Positions 17,497 to 25,928 of a stretch of DNA of 52,461 nucleotides are shown here, piece after piece. The notes beneath the pieces are model-generated. The model had not been told where the DNA came from and did no database searches. It worked only from the letters and a program-made list of their open reading frames with translations. The position numbers were made by a program, and so were the translations under genes. Position 1 is the first letter of the stretch. Each line of letters opens with the position of its first letter. The DNA comes from Solirubrobacterales bacterium 67-14 (GTDB lineage Bacteria > Actinomycetota > Thermoleophilia > Solirubrobacterales > 70-9): contig MKST01000011.1 of assembly GCA_001897355.1 (NCBI GenBank), forward strand, positions 539,045 to 591,505. Reading direction: 5' to 3'.

Positions 17497-17520
17497 CGCC
17501 GGTCGCCCCCGGTCCGCTGC

Positions 17521-18000
17521 TCAGGCAGCTTCGATCTTGGTGATCTTGAACTGCTTTTCCGGCCCGCGCGGCGCCGGGATCTTCACGATCTGGTTGACCT
17601 TGCCCCCGATCAGTGCGGCACCGATCGGCGACTCGCTGGAGAGCTTGCCTTCAGCCAGGTCAGCCTCGGTCGAACCGACGATCTGGAACTTGCGTGAGCT
17701 GCCGGAGTCCTGGTCCTTGATGTGGACGATGGAGCCGAAGGACACCTCGCCCTTGTCGGCCGAGCTTTCCTCGACCACGGTCGAACGGCGCAGGCGCTCC
17801 TCGAGCTGGACGATCTGGGCCTCGAGCTGGGCCTGCTCGTTCTTGGCGTCGTCGTACTCGGCGTTCTCGGAGATGTCACCGAAGTCCCGGGCTTCCTTGA
17901 TCCGGTCGGCCACCTCGCGACGGCGGACCGTCGAGAGATACTCGATCTCTTCCTCGAGCTTCTTCAGACCTTCAGGCGTGATTTCAGACTGGCGACTCAC
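17521..18000 (-). CDS. greA: Transcription elongation factor GreA
   Basis: GreA enters the RNA polymerase secondary channel and stimulates cleavage of backtracked RNA. From GTG 18000 it is 159 residues. The N-terminal coiled coil (ITPEGLKKLEEEIEYLSTVR) carries the acidic tip in ARDFGDISENAEYDDAKNEQ, and the C-terminal globular domain follows (FQIVGSTEADLAEGKLSSES and SPIGAALIGGKVNQ). AGAGG lies nine bases before GTG 18000; an in-frame TTG nine bases further up touches that ribosome site and is therefore unlikely. Co-transcribed with lysS. Confidence 0.96.
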   Translation of the reverse strand: MSRQSEITPEGLKKLEEEIEYLSTVRRREVADRIKEARDFGDISENAEYDDAKNEQAQLEAQIVQLEERLRRSTVVEESSADKGEVSFGSIVHIKDQDSGSSRKFQIVGSTEADLAEGKLSSESPIGAALIGGKVNQIVKIPAPRGPEKQFKITKIEAA

Positions 18001-18058
18001 TGGTATCAACCTCTCTTGGGAAAGCCGGCAAAGTAAGGCCGGCCCTGAAAATAACGAA

Positions 18059-18082
18059 CGCCCTGAGCGACGCCCGAGGGCG
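18059..18082 (-). terminator. Intrinsic terminator after the alpha/beta hydrolase gene
   Basis: CGCCCT and AGGGCG form a 6-bp stem with a 12-nt loop, 24 bases beyond the stop of the hydrolase gene. On the minus strand it is followed by TTCGTTATTTTC, a T-rich tract, so this is one of the better terminators in the window. It separates the coaX-dus-hydrolase operon from greA. Confidence 0.6.
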
Positions 18083-18105
18083 CCGGCAGGGCAGCGGACG
18101 GGCGA

Positions 18106-19005
18106 TTATAACGAGGAGCGATCGGCGGCCAGCGACTGGGTGATGACCCGGGCAAAACGGGCCGGATCCTCGACCTGGGGGTAATGGCCGATCTCGGCCA
18201 TCCGCACGACCGGAAGTTCGGGTCTCATCTCCAACAACCCGTCGAGGATGTCCGGCACGGCGACCGGGTCCTGCATGCCCCAGGCCAGGCGGAGGTTGCC
18301 CTGCCAGCCGGACACGGCGCCGTGCCAGCGGTCGGCGTAGATCTCCCTTTCGTCCATGTATGAGACGAGCTTGTGGCCGAGCCGGTTGCCGTCGTTGTGG
18401 GTCATCAGGCCCCAGTAGTCGGTCGCGCCGGCGTCGGTCATCGGGTGGGCGCCGCCGAAGACCGACGCGAACTGCCGCCGGAAGAAGGCCTCGTTCGAGA
18501 AGCGGGCGGCAAGGGGGCCGAGTGGGCCACGCAGCAGCTTCTGGGCCAGGGTCGGGTTCGAGCGCTCGACCAGGATCGAGCCGTTGAAGAGCAGCATCCC
18601 CGAGAGTTCGAAGCGCAGCTCCCCTGCCAGGTCCCGGGCCATCAGCTCGGTCGCGACCGAAGCCCCGAAGTCATGGGCGCAGATGAAGACCGGCCTGTCC
18701 TGCCACTTGCGGCAGATCAGCTCCTCGGTCAGGTCGGCCTGCCAGGAGAGGGTGTACGAGTGGTCCTTCGGCTTGTCGGAAAGGCCGAAACCGAGGAAGT
18801 CGAAGGCGAGGATCGCCCGGTCCGGCAACAACTCGACCAGATAGCGCCAGTCGTATGAGCAGGTCGGGAAGCCGTGGAGCAGGACCAGCAGCGGACCTTC
18901 GCCATCATGGAAATAGGTGTGGATCTGACGGCCGCGGAACTCCTCCAGCGCCCCCTTCGACCGCCAGGTCTCGACCCGGTCGGACAAGGGGGTGCCCGGG
19001 GTCAT
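18106..19005 (-). CDS. Alpha/beta hydrolase with Asp nucleophile (epoxide hydrolase / haloalkane dehalogenase type)
   Basis: A 299-residue cytoplasmic hydrolase. The oxyanion motif is LLHGFPTCSYDW, and the nucleophile elbow reads AHDFGAS, with Asp instead of Ser. That is the hallmark of epoxide hydrolases and haloalkane dehalogenases, which go through an alkyl-aspartate ester. The catalytic His is probably in EIGHYPQVEDP near the C-terminus. The HGFP motif leans to epoxide hydrolase, but the substrate cannot be read off. It overlaps the end of dus by four bases (ATGA), so it belongs to the coaX-dus operon, with no obvious functional link. Confidence 0.88.
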   Translation of the reverse strand: MTPGTPLSDRVETWRSKGALEEFRGRQIHTYFHDGEGPLLVLLHGFPTCSYDWRYLVELLPDRAILAFDFLGFGLSDKPKDHSYTLSWQADLTEELICRKWQDRPVFICAHDFGASVATELMARDLAGELRFELSGMLLFNGSILVERSNPTLAQKLLRGPLGPLAARFSNEAFFRRQFASVFGGAHPMTDAGATDYWGLMTHNDGNRLGHKLVSYMDEREIYADRWHGAVSGWQGNLRLAWGMQDPVAVPDILDGLLEMRPELPVVRMAEIGHYPQVEDPARFARVITQSLAADRSSL

Positions 19006-20021
19006 GCGACCACCGGCTCACCGTTGCGGATCTCGGCGACGATCTCACGTGCCCGCCGCAGCCCGGCGGTCTGGCAGAGCTCGTTGCGCACGATCTTCGG
19101 CACGTCGAGCTGGTCGAGATACCAGGGGTAGAACTTGCGCAGGTAACGACCGGCCCTTTCCTCGCCCAGGTGCTCCTCGGCCCGCTCCATCACCCAGGCC
19201 AGCTCGTCCATCACCGCTTCGCGCGAGGGCGGGACCACCTCCTGCCCGGTCAGCTCGGCGAAGACCCAGGGATAGCCGAGCGAACCGCGGGCGATCATCA
19301 CCGCGGTGGCGCCCGACTGCTCGTAGGCGTTGCGGGCGGCCGCGGCACTGCTCAGGCCACCGGAGATGATCATCGGCACGTCGATCGTCTCGCCCAGCTC
19401 GCGAGCCATCGCGTAGTCCGGCTGGCCCTTGTGCCCCTGTTTCGCCACTCGCGGGTGGAAGCCGACCCCGGCCACCCCGGCCTCCTCGACCAGGCGGACC
19501 GAGAGATCGAAGCCGGAACGATCGCCCGGCATCAGGCCGGAGCGGATCTTCACGGTGACCGGCAGGCCGGAACCCTCGCGGGCCGCACGGGCCAGGTCGA
19601 GGGCCAGTTCGGGATCGGAGAGCAGCTGGGCTCCGGCCCCGGTCTTGCGTACCTTCGGCACCGGGCAGCCCATGTTGATGTCGATCAGGTCGGCGCCCGC
19701 TTGGGCGGCGATCCGGGCGGCCGACTCCATCGCCTCGGGCGACTGCCCGAAGAGCTGGATCGAGACCGGGTGCTCATCCGGGTGGATCCGCAGCAGCTCC
19801 TTCATCGTCTTCTCGTTGCCGTAGTGCAGGCCGAAGCTGGAGACCATCTCCGAGACCGCGAGCCCGGCCCCGAAACGTTTCGCCTGCAGGCGCACGAACC
19901 AGTTGCCGATACTGGCCAGGGGAGCCAGCAGCACCCGGTTGGAGATTTCCACCCCGCCGATCTCGAATGGTTCGGTGAGTGCGGGCTGGTCTCCGGTCGG
20001 CTTGGCCGAAACCTCAGCCAC
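19002..20021 (-). CDS. dus: tRNA-dihydrouridine synthase
   Basis: Dus reduces uridine to dihydrouridine in tRNA with FMN. From GTG 20021 it is 339 residues. The TIM barrel begins NRVLLAPLASIGNWF and includes DINMGCPVPKVRKTGAGAQL with the catalytic-type Cys, the VTVKIRSG strand, and IARGSLGYPWVF, which contacts FMN. A helical tRNA-binding tail follows (RYLRKFYPWYLDQL). The frame is open far upstream, but the region before GTG 20021 is the coaX gene in another frame and gives low-complexity Ser-rich translation, so the longer form is rejected. It overlaps coaX by eight bases. DusB-type by length and context. Confidence 0.93.
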   Translation of the reverse strand: MAEVSAKPTGDQPALTEPFEIGGVEISNRVLLAPLASIGNWFVRLQAKRFGAGLAVSEMVSSFGLHYGNEKTMKELLRIHPDEHPVSIQLFGQSPEAMESAARIAAQAGADLIDINMGCPVPKVRKTGAGAQLLSDPELALDLARAAREGSGLPVTVKIRSGLMPGDRSGFDLSVRLVEEAGVAGVGFHPRVAKQGHKGQPDYAMARELGETIDVPMIISGGLSSAAAARNAYEQSGATAVMIARGSLGYPWVFAELTGQEVVPPSREAVMDELAWVMERAEEHLGEERAGRYLRKFYPWYLDQLDVPKIVRNELCQTAGLRRAREIVAEIRNGEPVVA

Positions 20022-20790
20022 GGTCCCCGGAGTTACGTTCGTGGATGATCCGCAGCCCTTTGAGTGTGAGGAGCTCGTCGATCTCTTCGATCTCTTCCGA
20101 GAAAGGGACGATCGACTTGGCATAGCCGCCGGTGGCGATGAAACGGGCGTTGCCGCCGAGCTCGCGGTTGATCCGCCGGGCGATGCCATCGACCAGGCCG
20201 GCGAAGCCGTAGAGCACGCCGACCTGTATCGCCTCGCGGGAGGAGGTGCCGATCGCCTTCTTCGGCTCGCCGAGGTCGATCCGTGAGATCCGGGCCGCCC
20301 GCTCGGTCAGAGCGGTGAGCGAGATCTCGACCCCCGGGGCGATCGCACCGCCGAGGTAGGCGCCCTCGGCCGAAACCGCGTCGAAGTTGATGCCGGTCCC
20401 GAAGTCCACCCCGACGCAGACGTCTCCGACTTCCTCATAGGCCGCGATCGCGTTGACCAGGCGGTCGGCGCCGACCTCGGCCGGGTTGTCGATCTCGATC
20501 GACATTCCGGTCCGGATACCCGGTCCGACCAGCAGGCAATCGACGTCCAGGTACTGCTCGGCCAGTTGCGTGTACTCGGCACCGAGCGGCGGTACGACCG
20601 AGGAGACGACCAGCCCGTCGAGATCGTCGAAACCGGTTCCCCGCAGCTCCATCAGGCCGGAGATCCGTTCGGCCAGCTCGTCGCTGGTCGCGCCGGCCCG
20701 GGTCTGGAAACGCCAATGCTGGGTCAGCTCGGTGCCTTCGAAGGCGCCGAGATGCGTCTGGGTGTTACCAACGTCAATCGCAAGAAGCAT
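20014..20790 (-). CDS. coaX: Type III pantothenate kinase
   Basis: CoaX phosphorylates pantothenate in the first step of coenzyme A synthesis. From ATG 20790 the protein is 258 residues and starts MLLAIDVGNTQTHLG, the ASKHA phosphate-1 loop with Asp6. GADRLVNAIAAYEE and VDFGTGINFDAVSAEGAYLGG are the standard downstream blocks. A further in-frame start at 20865 would add a Gly/Pro-rich stretch beginning MDGPA, which is translation of a 75-bp DNA repeat and not protein. No panC or panD is adjacent. First gene of a coaX-dus-hydrolase operon. Confidence 0.96.
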   Translation of the reverse strand: MLLAIDVGNTQTHLGAFEGTELTQHWRFQTRAGATSDELAERISGLMELRGTGFDDLDGLVVSSVVPPLGAEYTQLAEQYLDVDCLLVGPGIRTGMSIEIDNPAEVGADRLVNAIAAYEEVGDVCVGVDFGTGINFDAVSAEGAYLGGAIAPGVEISLTALTERAARISRIDLGEPKKAIGTSSREAIQVGVLYGFAGLVDGIARRINRELGGNARFIATGGYAKSIVPFSEEIEEIDELLTLKGLRIIHERNSGDRG

Positions 20791-20849
20791 GGGACCAAAG
20801 AGTGTGGCAGGAAGCCCAGAGTCGGGGCGTCCCACACCGCCACCTCCCG

Positions 20850-20924
20850 GAGCCGGCCCATCCATTCCTTGTTTCTGTGGGCCGGCGGGTTGAACTTGGA
20901 GGGCGGGTCGGACCCCGCCCGACT
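20850..20924. repeat. 75-bp structured repeat, copy A
   Basis: It matches copy B at 35481 at 64 of 75 positions without gaps. Two helices are possible: GCCGGCCCA with TGGGCCGGC (perfect here), and GGGCGGG with CCCGCCC around TCGGAC. The right end abuts the TAAGAT -10 of the GST-like gene. It sits between divergent genes. Confidence 0.85.
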
Positions 20925-20930
20925 TAAGAT
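20925..20930 (+). promoter_or_regulatory. Predicted -10 element of the GST-like gene (leaderless)
   Basis: TAAGAT, seven bases, then ATG 20938. It begins on the base after the 75-bp repeat, so the repeat fills the -35 region. Confidence 0.5.
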
Positions 20931-20937
20931 GTCCTTC

Positions 20938-21678
20938 ATGAGCAAGGCGACGCTGTACTCACTGCCCGGTTCCCATCCCGCTGTCAGCGTCAAGTTGATG
21001 CTCGACTACAAGGGCATCGAGTACAAGACGATCGACCTGATGCCACTGGTTCACAAGGGCGTGGTGCGCGCGGCAGGATTTCCCGGGACCACGGTCCCGG
21101 CGCTGAAGTTCAACGGCGAGAAACTCCAGGGCTCGGTCGACATCGCCCGCGCCCTCGATCGCATCGTGCCCGAGCCGCCGCTGCTCCCGGCCGACGCGGA
21201 AGCCCGCAAGCAGGTCCTGATCGCCGAGGCCTTCGGCGAGGCCGAGTTGCAGCACGCGGTCCGCCAGATCCTCTGGAACGCGGTCCGGCGCCGGCCGAAG
21301 TCGATCGCCACCTTCCTCGAAGGGTCGAGCCTGCCCCTGCCGCCGAAGGTGGCCGCCTACACCAGTGGCCCGATCATCTGGGGCGAGTACAAGGTCAACG
21401 ATTCGACCGACGAGAATGTGCGGAACAACCTTGCCGCCTTGCCGGAGTGGCTGGACCGGATGGATGCCTGGGTTGCCGACGGCACCCTCGGCGGCGAAAC
21501 TCCCAACGCGGCCGACTTCCAGATCGCGACCAGCATCCGCCTGGCGATGACCCTCGAGGACCTGCGCCCCTTCATCGCCGAGCGCCCGATCGGGCAGGCG
21601 GCCGTGAAGACCTGCCCGGACTACGCCGGCGACGTGCCACCCGCCCTCCCGGCCGAGTGGCTGGCCCCTCTCGGTTAG
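20938..21678 (+). CDS. Glutathione S-transferase-like protein
   Basis: A 246-residue protein with an N-terminal thioredoxin-like half (ATLYSLPGSHPAVSVKLMLD, FPGTTVPALKFNGEKLQGSV). The cis-Pro in TVPALKF and the LQGSVDIARALD element are characteristic of GST folds. A helical C-terminal half follows, with PNAADFQIATSIRLAM in the position of the conserved Asp capping box. Actinobacteria of this kind usually lack glutathione, so the thiol partner is uncertain. An in-frame ATG at 20929 overlaps the -10 and is less likely. Convergent with the flavoprotein gene, overlapping it by four bases. Confidence 0.85.
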   Translation: MSKATLYSLPGSHPAVSVKLMLDYKGIEYKTIDLMPLVHKGVVRAAGFPGTTVPALKFNGEKLQGSVDIARALDRIVPEPPLLPADAEARKQVLIAEAFGEAELQHAVRQILWNAVRRRPKSIATFLEGSSLPLPPKVAAYTSGPIIWGEYKVNDSTDENVRNNLAALPEWLDRMDAWVADGTLGGETPNAADFQIATSIRLAMTLEDLRPFIAERPIGQAAVKTCPDYAGDVPPALPAEWLAPLG

Positions 21679-22892
21679 TCGGCCAGGGTCGCCAGCTCCG
21701 TTTCGGGGTCAGCGAGGGCAGCCAGATCGACTGGCTCGCCTGACTTGATCAGTTCGCCGATCGTGTCGGAGACATCCCAGATGTTGACGTTCATACCGGC
21801 CTGGATCCGACCGTCTTTGAGCCAGAAGGCGATGAACTCGCGGGCTTCCTTGTCGCCGCGGATCACGACTTCGTCCCAGTCGGTGGCGTAGCCGACGTAC
21901 TCCATGCCGACGTCGTACTGGTCGGAGTAGAAGTACGGCAGGTCGTCATAGACCACCTCCGCCCCGGCCATCGAACGGCCCGCGGCGAATCCCTGGCGAC
22001 GGGCGTTGGCCCAGTGTTCGACTCGGATCCGCTCGCCGTAGAAGGCGTGGAACTGGTTGGCGATGTCGCCGGCCGCGTAGATGCCCTCGGCCTCGGTCCG
22101 CAGGCCGGCGTCGACCGGGACCCCGTTGTTCAACCCCAGCCCGGCCATCTCGGCCAGTCCGGTCCGGGGCACGACGCCGATCCCGACCACGACCAGGTCC
22201 GCCTCGACCTCGCCCGCGGTGGTCCGAACCTTCTCGACCTTGCCGTCGCCGAGGAAGGCCTCGACCCCGGTGCCACCTTTGAAGTCGACCCCGTGCTCGA
22301 GGTGCACGTCCCGGTACACGGCGCCGATCTCGGTGCCGAGAACCTTTTCGAGCGGCACTTCCTGGGGTTCGACCACGGTCACCTCGCAACCCTTCTCCCG
22401 GGCCGAGGCGGCCACCTCGGAGCCGATCCAGCCGGCCCCGACCACGACCACCCGGGCACCTTCACCGAACAGGTCGCGCAGCTTCGCCGAGTCGGCCACG
22501 GTGCGCAGGTAGTGGACGCCGTCGAGGTCGGCTCCCGGAATGTCGATCCGCCGCGGCTCGGCGCCGGTGGCCAGCAGCAGCCGGTCGTAGGGCTCCGGGT
22601 CGGAGCCCTCGATCAGCACGGTCCGGGCGGAGGGGTCGATCCCCGACACGAAGGTCGAGGTGCGCAGCTCGACCCGGTTGTCGGCATAGAAGGATTCCTC
22701 GTGGACCCAGGAGAGGTCGTCTCTCTTGCCCTGGAGGTAATCCTTGGAAAGAGGCGGTCGTTCGTAGGGCAGTTCCGGCTCGTCGCCGATCAGCAGGATC
22801 TCCCCTTCGAAACCAGCATCCCGCGCGCCCTCGGCCGCCCGGGCCCCGGTCAGGCTCGCGCCGACGATCACAATCCGTTCTGCGTCACTCAT
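21675..22892 (-). CDS. FAD/NAD(P)-dependent ferredoxin/rubredoxin reductase-like oxidoreductase
   Basis: A 405-residue flavoprotein of the two-dinucleotide-fold type. The FAD site is RIVIVGASLTGARAAEGARD and the NAD(P) site ARVVVVGAGWIGSEVAASAR. LLLATGAEPRRI and GIYAAGDIANQ are the ATG and GD motifs. The C-terminus matches the reductase-C domain (EYVGYATDWDEVVIRGD) of rhodocoxin or putidaredoxin reductases. It would pass electrons from NAD(P)H to a small iron-sulfur protein, which is not encoded nearby. GGAGG lies before the ATG. Confidence 0.9.
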   Translation of the reverse strand: MSDAERIVIVGASLTGARAAEGARDAGFEGEILLIGDEPELPYERPPLSKDYLQGKRDDLSWVHEESFYADNRVELRTSTFVSGIDPSARTVLIEGSDPEPYDRLLLATGAEPRRIDIPGADLDGVHYLRTVADSAKLRDLFGEGARVVVVGAGWIGSEVAASAREKGCEVTVVEPQEVPLEKVLGTEIGAVYRDVHLEHGVDFKGGTGVEAFLGDGKVEKVRTTAGEVEADLVVVGIGVVPRTGLAEMAGLGLNNGVPVDAGLRTEAEGIYAAGDIANQFHAFYGERIRVEHWANARRQGFAAGRSMAGAEVVYDDLPYFYSDQYDVGMEYVGYATDWDEVVIRGDKEAREFIAFWLKDGRIQAGMNVNIWDVSDTIGELIKSGEPVDLAALADPETELATLAD

Positions 22893-22920
22893 TTCCGCCT
22901 CCGTTCAGGTCTGTCCTCCA

Positions 22921-22926
22921 AACCTA
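22921..22926 (-). promoter_or_regulatory. Predicted -10 element of the reductase gene
   Basis: TAGGTT on the minus strand, giving a leader of roughly 22 nt that contains the GGAGG site. Confidence 0.4.
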
Positions 22927-22975
22927 CTCCCCCGATCCCGCCGTCCCTTGACTCCGCTGGTTTTCGCCGTCCGGA

Positions 22976-22981
22976 TACGGT
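22976..22981 (+). promoter_or_regulatory. Predicted -10 element of the fructosamine-kinase-like gene (leaderless)
   Basis: TACGGT, seven bases, then GTG 22989. No other ATG, GTG or TTG is available upstream in that frame, which supports the start. Confidence 0.5.
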
Positions 22982-22988
22982 CCCAGCT

Positions 22989-23870
22989 GTGTCCGGATTC
23001 GCCGAGGCCGCGAAGGCCACACTTGACTGCGACCTGAAGTCGATCGAACCCGGCGGTGGCGGGGACATCAATCGGGGCTGGCGGATCGAAGCCGTGGCGG
23101 GCGATCTCTACTTCGCCAAGAGCCGCCCCGGTGGTTCGGCGACCGAATTCGAGAACGAGGCGGCGGGGCTCCGGTGGCTGGGCGAGGTCGGCGCCCTGCC
23201 GGTGCCTGAGGTGGTAGCGGTGGTCGAAGACCCGACCGAACCGGGTCTCATCCTCGAGTGGGTCGAACCCGGCCCCCGCGGCGACGAGGCCGAACTCGGT
23301 CGCGGGCTTGCCTTGCTCCATCGGGCCGGTGCCGATGGGTTCGACCGGCCGGCACCCGGTGCGAGCGGCGAGGAGATCCGCTTCGGTGAACTGGCGGTGC
23401 CGCTCTCCCCCGCTGCACCCGACGAGGGCTTCGCCGGGATCTATGCGGATCGGCTGCGCCATCTTGCTGCCCAGGCATTCGAGGCGGGAAGCCTCGGTTC
23501 CTCCGACCGGGACGTGGTCGAGCAGGTCGCCGAGCGGGCGCCGGAGCTGGCCGGGCCGCCCGAGCCCCCGGCCCGGATCCACGGCGATCTCTGGTCGGGA
23601 AATGTGCTCTGGGCCGAGGGCCGGCCGTGGCTGGTCGACCCGGCCGCCCACGGCGCTCACCGTGAGCTGGACCTGGCCATGCTCGAACTCTTCGGCAGCC
23701 CCGGCCCGGGCTTCTACGCCGCCTACGAAGAGATCAGCCCGTTGGCCGACGGATACCGGGAGCGGATCGGCTTCTGGCAGTTGCAGCCGTTGCTGGTCCA
23801 CGCGGTCCTCTTCGGGGGTGGCTACGGACGCGGCGCCGCGGTCACGGCCCGCCAGTGTCTCGGCGGCTGA
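22989..23870 (+). CDS. Fructosamine-3-kinase-family phosphotransferase
   Basis: A 293-residue protein with an aminoglycoside-phosphotransferase fold. The catalytic loop is ARIHGDLWSGNVLWAEGRPW (HGDxxxxN), and the metal-binding segment is LVDPAAHGAHRELDLAMLEL; the DPA and REDLAM-like run are typical of fructosamine kinases. The N-lobe Lys is in LYFAKSRPGG. The family phosphorylates sugars on glycated proteins for their repair, though bacterial members may act on free metabolites. GTG start. Single gene, divergent from the flavoprotein gene by 96 bases. Confidence 0.85.
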   Translation: MSGFAEAAKATLDCDLKSIEPGGGGDINRGWRIEAVAGDLYFAKSRPGGSATEFENEAAGLRWLGEVGALPVPEVVAVVEDPTEPGLILEWVEPGPRGDEAELGRGLALLHRAGADGFDRPAPGASGEEIRFGELAVPLSPAAPDEGFAGIYADRLRHLAAQAFEAGSLGSSDRDVVEQVAERAPELAGPPEPPARIHGDLWSGNVLWAEGRPWLVDPAAHGAHRELDLAMLELFGSPGPGFYAAYEEISPLADGYRERIGFWQLQPLLVHAVLFGGGYGRGAAVTARQCLGG

Positions 23871-23961
23871 GCCGGGGCAAACCCCGACCGGCCACGAACT
23901 ACGGTTCCGCTACCTGGAAACACTCTGTTTATGGCTTGTTGCAGCGGGTAGGGACTGCCGC

Positions 23962-24795
23962 ATGACCAAAATCAAGAAGCTCCTCGTCTCTGTCCTGGCG
24001 GCCCTTGCGGTCGCACTCGTGCTTCCCGCCGTCTCGTCGGCCTGGGCACCGGCTGGGAGCGCCACCGTGCACCCGGGCGTCCAGACCTTCACGGAAGGCG
24101 CACAGTGCACATCGAACTTCGTCTTCCAGAACGGAACCGATGTGTACCTCGGCCAGGCCGCTCACTGCTCCGGCACCGGCGAGGCGACCGACACCAACGG
24201 CTGCGAGGCCGGCGCCCTGCCGATCGGCACCGCGGTCGAGGTGACCGGCGCCTCGAAGCCGGGCGTCCTGGCCTACAGCTCCTGGAACTCGATGCAGGCC
24301 AAGGGTGAGACCGACGAATCGACCTGCGCCTTCAACGACCTCGCCTTGATCAAGATCGACCCGGCCGATGTCGGCAAGGTCAATCCTTCGGTACCCGGGT
24401 TCGGTGGACCGACTGAGCTCGGCGCCCCGGGCGGACTGGGCTCGACCGTCTACTCGTGGGGCAATTCTTCGCTCCGCCAGGGCATCCGCCAGCTCAGCCC
24501 CAAGCAGGGCATCGTGCTCAGCAACGACGCCAGCGGCTGGAGCCACAACGTCTACACCTTGACTCCCGGCATCCCCGGCGACTCGGGCAGCGGTTTCCTC
24601 AACAAGAGCGGCCAGGCCTTCGGTGTGCTCAGCACCCTGCAGCTCCTGCCGACGGCCGGCGCCAACGGGGTCGGCGACCTGGCCAAGGAACTCGCCTGGT
24701 TGAAGGCCAACGAGCCGTCCTTCTCCGGCATCCAGCTGGTCAAGGGCACCGAGCCGTTCAAGCCGAACCTGGTCGGCGCCATCCTCGGCGGCTGA
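23962..24795 (+). CDS. Secreted trypsin-like serine protease
   Basis: A 277-residue exported protein. The signal peptide is KKLLVSVLAALAVALVLPAV, ending in SSAWA. The trypsin-fold triad is readable: His68 in GQAAHCSG, Asp126 in NDLALIKID and Ser208 in GIPGDSGSGF. Cys69 beside the histidine is conserved in the family, and further cysteines (AQCTSN, NGCEAG, STCAFND) suggest disulfides. TAGGGA seven bases before the ATG is a possible -10, lacking the last T of the usual form. Target unknown. Convergent with the DUF2855 gene. Confidence 0.87.
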   Translation: MTKIKKLLVSVLAALAVALVLPAVSSAWAPAGSATVHPGVQTFTEGAQCTSNFVFQNGTDVYLGQAAHCSGTGEATDTNGCEAGALPIGTAVEVTGASKPGVLAYSSWNSMQAKGETDESTCAFNDLALIKIDPADVGKVNPSVPGFGGPTELGAPGGLGSTVYSWGNSSLRQGIRQLSPKQGIVLSNDASGWSHNVYTLTPGIPGDSGSGFLNKSGQAFGVLSTLQLLPTAGANGVGDLAKELAWLKANEPSFSGIQLVKGTEPFKPNLVGAILGG

Positions 24796-24798
24796 CGA

Positions 24799-25887
24799 TC
24801 AGGGACTGACCGAGATGCCCCGATCCGGGGGGACCTTGCCGTCCATCAGGTCGAGCAGGGCCTCCCGGATCGCATCCGGTCCCTCGCCGGTCTGGACTTC
24901 CATCCACTCCCGGCTGCGGTCGGTGAAGCGATCTTGGCTCCTGGCCAGGCGTTGGCCGAGACCCTCTTCGCCCCAGTCGGCGTTGCGCTTGACGACTCGG
25001 TCGGGAGCGAAGAAGAACTGTGGCTGCGGACCCGGCAGCGAGGCGCCTTGCTCGGGGACCATCGACTCCCAGTCGGCGATCCCGACTGCGACGCTGGCCA
25101 GCAAGCGGTCGCCGAAATGGGCGTGGACCCGCTGGCGCAGCTTGGCGTTGCCGCCGAAGTCGACGTAGATCGTCGGCGTGTCGGCGTCGATGCCCTCGAG
25201 GTCGTCATAGGTCACGACCGCGTCCCAGTGCCCGGTTCCCTTGGTGAACTCGAGGTTGCCCGGCGAGGTCAGTCCGATCGTCTCGATCGGTGAGTCGAAG
25301 TCCTTCTGCAGCGCGTGCCCCAACCCCAGGGCGGTCTTGCTCGAGGCGCTCGACGCGACCAGCTGGGCGGCCCCGGCGAAGTCGATCTCGACCAGCCAGT
25401 CGGCCAGGAGCCAAGAGGTGCCGTAGAGCGGCATGAAGATCGAAACCAGCCGCTCACGTTCGTCGTCCCGCTCGCCGCGGACCAGGCGGTACTCGTTGTA
25501 GACCGCGGGCAGTTCGGCCCGGTAGCCGGTGACGTCGGTGAAGCCGCTCTCGCGGACCCGGCCCGGTTCGAGCACCGCGTGGGTGGACATCGGCAGGTAG
25601 CCGAAGACCCGGTCGCCCTCCTCGACTCCATCGGCCTTCGAGGCGACGACCACGGCGTAACCCCAGGCGGGGATCCTGCCCAGCCCGTCCGGCGCGGGAT
25701 AGAAATCCCAGTAGTTCATCGCCTCGCCCATCGCCCCGTAGGTGACGTTGTTGGCGGTCAACGAGAAGTGGTCGATCTCCAAGAGGATCTGGCCTTCCCC
25801 AGGTTCCCGGTCGGCCCCCGGTGAGTCGAGGATCGAGGCGTCCCGCAGATCGTCGCGGCTGACTGCAAAGTCGTATGCGTCGGACAT
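24799..25887 (-). CDS. DUF2855-family protein (MDR-like)
   Basis: A 362-residue protein matching the DUF2855 family, relatives of medium-chain dehydrogenases of unknown reaction. Recognisable blocks are EIDHFSLTANNVTYGAMGE, YWDFYPAPDGLGRIPAWGYA, VFGYLPMSTHAVLEPGRV and TYDDLEGIDADTPTIYVDFG. The classical Rossmann GxGxxG is absent, so cofactor use is open. TAGGCT lies six bases before the ATG, and the -35 position is covered by a LexA-type box shared with the divergent radical SAM gene, so DNA-damage control is likely. Confidence 0.85.
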   Translation of the reverse strand: MSDAYDFAVSRDDLRDASILDSPGADREPGEGQILLEIDHFSLTANNVTYGAMGEAMNYWDFYPAPDGLGRIPAWGYAVVVASKADGVEEGDRVFGYLPMSTHAVLEPGRVRESGFTDVTGYRAELPAVYNEYRLVRGERDDERERLVSIFMPLYGTSWLLADWLVEIDFAGAAQLVASSASSKTALGLGHALQKDFDSPIETIGLTSPGNLEFTKGTGHWDAVVTYDDLEGIDADTPTIYVDFGGNAKLRQRVHAHFGDRLLASVAVGIADWESMVPEQGASLPGPQPQFFFAPDRVVKRNADWGEEGLGQRLARSQDRFTDRSREWMEVQTGEGPDAIREALLDLMDGKVPPDRGISVSP

Positions 25888-25893
25888 GGCGGC

Positions 25894-25899
25894 AGCCTA
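25894..25899 (-). promoter_or_regulatory. Predicted -10 element of the DUF2855 gene (leaderless)
   Basis: TAGGCT, six bases, ATG on the minus strand. The region 15-18 bases upstream, where the -35 should be, lies inside the LexA-type box. Confidence 0.55.
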
Positions 25900-25914
25900 C
25901 CGTCTCTCTTAATG

Positions 25915-25928
25915 CGAACATATGTTCG
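25915..25928. promoter_or_regulatory. LexA SOS box
   Basis: CGAACATATGTTCG is a perfect 14-bp palindrome and fits the Gram-positive LexA consensus CGAAC-N4-GTTCG with an ideal centre. It covers the start of the radical SAM gene (ATG 25922, or -13 to +1 of GTG 25928) and the -35 region of the divergent DUF2855 gene. Bound LexA would block both. Confidence 0.85.

Noticed and set aside
20022..20189. Longer N-terminus for the dihydrouridine synthase.
   Set aside because: It would be Ser/Arg-rich low-complexity sequence lying inside coaX, with no match to the family start.
20791..20865. Longer coaX start beginning MDGPA (and the equivalent longer cyclase start at 35496).
   Set aside because: Both extensions are translations of the 75-bp DNA repeat; the family N-termini begin at MLLAIDVGNT and MPSDERISL.
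23873..23886. Hairpin CGGGG/CCCCG after the fructosamine-kinase-like gene.
   Set aside because: Only 5 bp with no T-run; such stems are frequent in this base composition.
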